Below, piece after piece: positions 6,122 through 8,197 of a stretch of 8,197 nucleotides of DNA (position 1 is its first letter; each line of letters begins with the position of its first letter). Under the pieces are notes generated by a model. The model was not told the origin of the DNA, did not search any database, and was given only the letters and a program-made list of their open reading frames with translations. The stretch comes from an uncultured Actinomycetes bacterium (GTDB taxonomy: Bacteria > Actinomycetota > Thermoleophilia > Solirubrobacterales > 70-9). The position numbers and the translations under genes were made by a program. The stretch is taken from assembly GCA_946479725.1 (NCBI GenBank), contig CAMLHB010000100.1, positions 1 to 8,197 on the forward strand. Direction: 5' to 3'.

Positions 6122-7045
6122 ATCGGAGTCCTTCTCACCACCGGCGCGATTGTCGCGGCCGTCGCCGTCGGCGTCTGGTCCGAGGGCCGCTGGCCGGCCG
6201 GGGCGGCGCGGGCCTCGCGCAGCGCCCTGACCCTGCTGCTCTACGTGCTGCTGCCGCCGGTGATCTTCTTCAACATCGCCGCCAGCGAGATCGACGTCAG
6301 CCACGGAGTCGGCCTGCTGCTGGGGATCGTCGCCTCCTCGCTCGGCGCCCTCTTCGCCTGGGCGGCGGCGACCCGCTTCCTCGACCTCAGCCGCCCGCAG
6401 GTCGGAGCGGTGATCTGCACGGTGCTCAGCGTCAACACCGGCTACCTCGGCTACCCGCTGGCGGTGGCGCTGCTGGGGCGTGACCAGCTCTCGACCGCGG
6501 TCCTCTACGACGTCCTCGTCACCGGACCCTGCCTGCTGCTCGGCGCCTTCGCCGTCGGCGCCGCCTTCGGAACCAAGGCCGGGGAAACCCCGCGACAGCG
6601 GGTCGGCGCCTTCTTCACCCGCAACCCGCCGCTCTACGCCGCGATCGCCGGCATCCTCGCCCCCGAAGCCCTGGCGCCGACCGTCCTCGTCGACCTCTCC
6701 CAGGCCCTGATCGTCGCCATCCTCCCGATCGGCTTCTTCGCCGTCGGCGCAACCTTGGCCGAGAATGCCGAGCACGGCGCCCTGCCGATGCCGCCGCCGA
6801 TCACCCGCCCCGTCGTCCTCGTGATCGCCACCCGCCTCGCCGTCGTCCCCGGCCTCCTGATGCTCCTCGCCGCCCCCCTGATCGACCTCCCCGCCGCCTA
6901 CCGCCTCCTCTCGGCGATGCCCTCCGGCCTCAACTCCCTCGTCATCGCCCACGCCTACGGCCTCGACATGGAGATAACGGCGGAGGCCGTCACCTGGACC
7001 ACCGCGATCGTCGTCCTGGCGGCGCTCGGTTCGCTGCTGCTGTAA
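6122..7045 (+). CDS. AEC-family (auxin efflux carrier type) permease with no canonical start codon
   Basis: AEC proteins are membrane permeases, and several studied bacterial members move organic acids such as malate; the substrate here is unknown. From the ATC at 6122 the protein is about 307 residues, the usual AEC size, with roughly ten hydrophobic segments. Family-like motifs are LTLLLYVLLPPVIFFNIAA early on, NTGYLGYPLAVALLG (about 105-119) and PSGLNSLVIAHAYG (about 267-280). Coding-style sequence runs back to the nuoN TAG (6110-6112), in the same frame, and encodes a first helix (IGVLLTTGAIVAAVAVGVW). That stretch has no ATG, GTG or TTG. The first GTG is at 6245 and would give 266 residues without helix 1. 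I place the start at 6122 as the best family fit, but the start is unresolved: a rare ATC or other non-standard start, TAG readthrough, a sequence error or a lost start are all possible. It ends in TAA, 5 nt from the convergent gene. Confidence 0.8.
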   Translation: MGVLLTTGAIVAAVAVGVWSEGRWPAGAARASRSALTLLLYVLLPPVIFFNIAASEIDVSHGVGLLLGIVASSLGALFAWAAATRFLDLSRPQVGAVICTVLSVNTGYLGYPLAVALLGRDQLSTAVLYDVLVTGPCLLLGAFAVGAAFGTKAGETPRQRVGAFFTRNPPLYAAIAGILAPEALAPTVLVDLSQALIVAILPIGFFAVGATLAENAEHGALPMPPPITRPVVLVIATRLAVVPGLLMLLAAPLIDLPAAYRLLSAMPSGLNSLVIAHAYGLDMEITAEAVTWTTAIVVLAALGSLLL

Positions 7046-7050
7046 TGGAC

Positions 7051-7344
7051 TTAGGTCACGACCAGGCCGATCAGCACCCCTACAAGGGTCAGCAAGCCGA
7101 TCACCAGCGCCCAGGCGGCGTGGAACAGCATCCGGTGAAGTCCCTCGAACTTCGAATCGAACTGTTCGAACCTGCGATCGAACTGTTCGAACCTGCGATC
7201 GAACTGTTCGAACCTGCGATCGATCTGAGCAAAACCGGCATCCATCCGGGCGAAGCCTTCGTCCATCTTCTGATCCATCTGGTCGAATCTCTGGTCGATT
7301 GCCCGGAACCTCTCATCGAGACGCCCCTCGTTCCACTCCACCAT
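7051..7344 (-). CDS. Small heptad-repeat coiled-coil protein with C-terminal membrane anchor
   Basis: I recognise no named family beyond the common type of bacterial coiled-coil plus single helix. I chose the ATG at 7344 (97 residues) because AGGAGG lies 5 nt upstream (7350-7355). The frame has an earlier ATG at 7407, but that would overlap the predicted -10 box. Residues about 8-70 form a heptad pattern with Phe, Ile or Met recurring every 7 residues (RFRAIDQ, RFDQMDQ, KMDEGFA), including three identical RRFEQFD units at 43-63. Residues about 75-96 are one hydrophobic helix (ALVIGLLTLVGVLIGLVV), so the coil is probably tethered to the membrane. It has more AT-ended and rare codons (AGG, GAA, GAT) than its neighbours, which hints at a different history. 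It converges on the permease gene. Its function is unknown, and nothing links it to complex I. Confidence 0.75.
   Translation of the reverse strand: MVEWNEGRLDERFRAIDQRFDQMDQKMDEGFARMDAGFAQIDRRFEQFDRRFEQFDRRFEQFDSKFEGLHRMLFHAAWALVIGLLTLVGVLIGLVVT
7156..7218. repeat. Three perfect 21-bp tandem repeats
   Basis: Three identical 21-bp units occupy 7156-7176, 7177-7197 and 7198-7218, and 5 further bases of the unit follow. They are in phase with the codons of the minus-strand coiled-coil gene, and each encodes RRFEQFD. Identity at silent positions means the copies are recent or kept homogeneous. Each unit contains the self-complementary octamer GTTCGAAC (7164-7171, 7185-7192, 7206-7213), so three palindromes are spaced by two helical turns. 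The simplest reading is heptad-unit expansion in a coiled coil. Confidence 0.93.
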
Positions 7345-7349
7345 CTCTG

Positions 7350-7355
7350 CCTCCT
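7350..7355 (-). promoter_or_regulatory. Shine-Dalgarno AGGAGG setting the coiled-coil gene start
   Basis: On the minus strand AGGAGG is followed by 5 nt and then ATG at 7344-7342. This is the best ribosome-binding site in the window and favours the 97-residue product over the 118-residue reading that starts at 7407. Confidence 0.75.
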
Positions 7356-7402
7356 CCCTGTCCGCGACCATTGCCTCCACGTCAACCACGGTAGCAGACA
7401 AA

Positions 7403-7431
7403 AACATACGTAACTGGAACGTTTCTGTAAA
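7403..7431 (-). promoter_or_regulatory. Putative sigma-70-type promoter for the coiled-coil gene
   Basis: Reading the minus strand, TTTACA (7431-7426) is followed by a 17-nt spacer and TATGTT (7408-7403). The -35 matches TTGACA at 5 of 6 positions and the -10 matches TATAAT at 4 of 6. Transcription would begin near 7396 and leave a leader of about 50 nt before the ATG at 7344. The region is markedly richer in A and T than the surrounding sequence. This is a consensus match only. Confidence 0.45.
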
Positions 7432-7433
7432 TT
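7428..7433 (+). promoter_or_regulatory. Putative -10 element for a leaderless VOC mRNA
   Basis: TAAATT fits the actinobacterial -10 pattern TANNNT and ends 6 nt before the GTG at 7440, so transcription would start at or next to the start codon. No Shine-Dalgarno precedes this GTG, which fits a leaderless transcript. I see no convincing -35 box. It overlaps the divergent promoter on the other strand. Confidence 0.4.
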
Positions 7434-7439
7434 CTTGGC

Positions 7440-7796
7440 GTGCTCCATCACGTCGTGATCGAGGTTGCGCAGGCTGACGTCGAGGCCGCTGTCGGCTTCT
7501 TCGAGCTGATCGGGTTCGCGCGGGTCGAACCGCCGCCGACGCTGTCCGAGTTCACCTGGCTGGAGCGCGAGGGGACGCAGGTGCACCTGATGCCGGAGGA
7601 GGAGCCGGCGGTGCCGTCGCCCGGCCACCTCGCCGTCGTGGTCGAGGACTTCGACGCGACGGTCGGGCGGCTGCGCGAGCGTGGCTTCCCGGTCGAGCCG
7701 AAACGCGAACACTGGGGCGAGCCGCGGGCGCTGGCGATCGCCCCGGGCGGCCACCGGGTCGAGCTGATGGCGGCGCCTCCCACTCCGCAGACCTGA
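7440..7796 (+). CDS. VOC-superfamily protein (glyoxalase/bleomycin-resistance/dioxygenase fold)
   Basis: This is a 118-residue protein forming one complete VOC domain of two beta-alpha-beta-beta-beta modules. The first module begins MLHHVVIEVAQADVEAAVGFFELIGF, and the second begins GHLAVVVEDFDATVGRLRERGF. Candidate metal ligands sit where the fold expects them: His4 (or His3), His49 in TQVHLM, His63 in PGHLAVVV and Glu108 in HRVELM. VOC proteins include glyoxalase I, extradiol dioxygenases, epimerases and antibiotic-binding proteins, so the substrate cannot be assigned. Such small single-domain members usually work as dimers. The GTG at 7440 is the only usable start, because an in-frame TAA lies at 7428-7430. 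It lies 29 nt before the ThyX-like gene, but that gene may have its own promoter, so a functional link is uncertain. Confidence 0.85.
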   Translation: MLHHVVIEVAQADVEAAVGFFELIGFARVEPPPTLSEFTWLEREGTQVHLMPEEEPAVPSPGHLAVVVEDFDATVGRLRERGFPVEPKREHWGEPRALAIAPGGHRVELMAAPPTPQT

Positions 7797-7813
7797 ACAT
7801 CGGAGGCGCCGAC

Positions 7814-7819
7814 TACGAT
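7814..7819 (+). promoter_or_regulatory. Putative -10 element for a leaderless thyX-like mRNA
   Basis: TACGAT fits TANNNT and ends 6 nt before the GTG at 7826, the same geometry as the VOC gene. The only Shine-Dalgarno-like run (GGAGG, 7802-7806) is 19 nt from this GTG, too far for normal use. This supports a leaderless start but is a short motif match. Confidence 0.35.
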
Positions 7820-7825
7820 GCGCCG

Positions 7826-8197
7826 GTGCGCTACCCGGTAGAAGACTTCACGGCGGAGGAGCGGGCCCTTCTCGCCCCGCATTTCACCAACCTCGACCGG
7901 CCCGTCTTCGCCCTCGTCAACCTGCCGGAGACCGTCAAGGGGGCGCTTTTTGCCCGCTATTCGCGGTATTCGGGAACCGTGCGGCGGCTCTACCTGGAGG
8001 AGTTCTCGGCCGACTCGCCGGCTGGCGGCCGGCCCTTCGACGCGGACGAGGGCGCCCGCGCGGCAGGGCTCTACGAGCGCGTCTTCGCCGGCTACGGCGA
8101 CGACTCGATCGCCCAGCTCGGGGGCGCCCACGTCGCCTGCGAGTGGGTCTCCAACGTCCTCACCAAGGTCCTGCAGCGCGGCCGCCTTGCCGCCTAC
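7826..8197 (+). CDS. thyX: ThyX-like protein (FAD-dependent thymidylate synthase family), 5' part
   Basis: This open frame of 124 codons runs off the right window edge. Residues include FTNLDRPVFALVNLPETVKG, ALFARYSRYSGTVRRLYLEEF, LYERVFAGYGDDSIAQLGGAH and VSNVLTKVLQRGRLAAY. From memory this matches the N-terminal half of the long ThyX-type proteins of actinobacteria and relatives. ThyX makes dTMP from dUMP with FAD, NADPH and methylene-tetrahydrofolate. YGDDSIAQLGGAH resembles the family's GH-x-S-x-x-E-H region, but the classical RHR-x7-S signature is not seen in this part, only ARYSRYSG. In long, duplicated forms the catalytic motif may lie in the missing half, so enzymatic activity cannot be judged. 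The GTG is the only standard start that fits the protein N-terminus. Confidence 0.75.
   Translation, partial: MRYPVEDFTAEERALLAPHFTNLDRPVFALVNLPETVKGALFARYSRYSGTVRRLYLEEFSADSPAGGRPFDADEGARAAGLYERVFAGYGDDSIAQLGGAHVACEWVSNVLTKVLQRGRLAAY

Noticed and set aside
4466..6952. Long minus-strand open frame opposite nuoM-nuoN-permease (828 residues)
   Set aside because: Low-complexity composition with no recognisable motif, opposite well-supported membrane proteins.
7156..7218. Possible CRISPR-like array
   Set aside because: The units are directly adjacent with no spacers and lie in a coding frame.
7045..7413. + strand frame starting TAATG at the permease stop, with ELFEPAI repeated three times
   Set aside because: It is the antisense shadow of the coiled-coil gene, whose strand has a strong Shine-Dalgarno, heptads and a membrane helix.
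7818..7841. Tiny ATG frame of 7 residues overlapping the thyX-like start, with GGAGG 11 nt upstream
   Set aside because: Too short to support as a gene; the ATG overlaps the proposed -10 box TACGAT and would not be on a leaderless mRNA.

Overview
This is a very GC-rich, densely coded stretch of a bacterial chromosome. Its codons end overwhelmingly in G or C, GTG starts are frequent, and genes are chained by ATGA overlaps. Together with the style of the Nuo proteins, the two leaderless-looking promoters and the large-type ThyX N-terminus, this suggests an actinomycete-type organism. Thermoleophilia is the best guess, but that is inferred from general resemblance and not proven.

Positions 1-6112 are the membrane-arm end of a complex I operon on the + strand. 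It holds the 3' end of nuoI (second 4Fe-4S motif), then nuoJ, nuoK, nuoL, nuoM and nuoN. nuoI and nuoJ are 2 nt apart, and the four following junctions are all ATGA overlaps, so the proteins are probably made by coupled translation. NuoI carries electrons in the hydrophilic arm. NuoJ and NuoK form the membrane entry of the proton path, and NuoL, NuoM and NuoN are the three antiporter-like pumps. Two things stand out. A perfect 21-bp inverted repeat lies inside the 3' end of nuoJ and encodes an extra hydrophilic tail. The key TM5 glutamate is Ala in NuoL and Asp in NuoM, but is kept in NuoN.

Positions 6113-7045 encode an AEC-family (auxin efflux carrier type) permease directly after nuoN and in the same frame. 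Its first membrane helix is clearly coded, but no ATG, GTG or TTG lies between the nuoN stop and that helix.

Positions 7051-7439 hold a small convergent minus-strand gene for a heptad-repeat coiled-coil protein with a C-terminal membrane anchor. It contains three perfect 21-bp tandem repeats, and its upstream region has a recognisable promoter and Shine-Dalgarno. Positions 7440-8197 run on the + strand: a single-domain VOC (glyoxalase/dioxygenase fold) protein, then the 5' part of a ThyX-like (FAD-dependent thymidylate synthase family) gene cut by the window edge. Both start with a GTG placed exactly 6 nt after a TANNNT -10 element, as expected for leaderless mRNAs. No RNA gene, CRISPR array, insertion sequence or convincing intrinsic terminator was seen.
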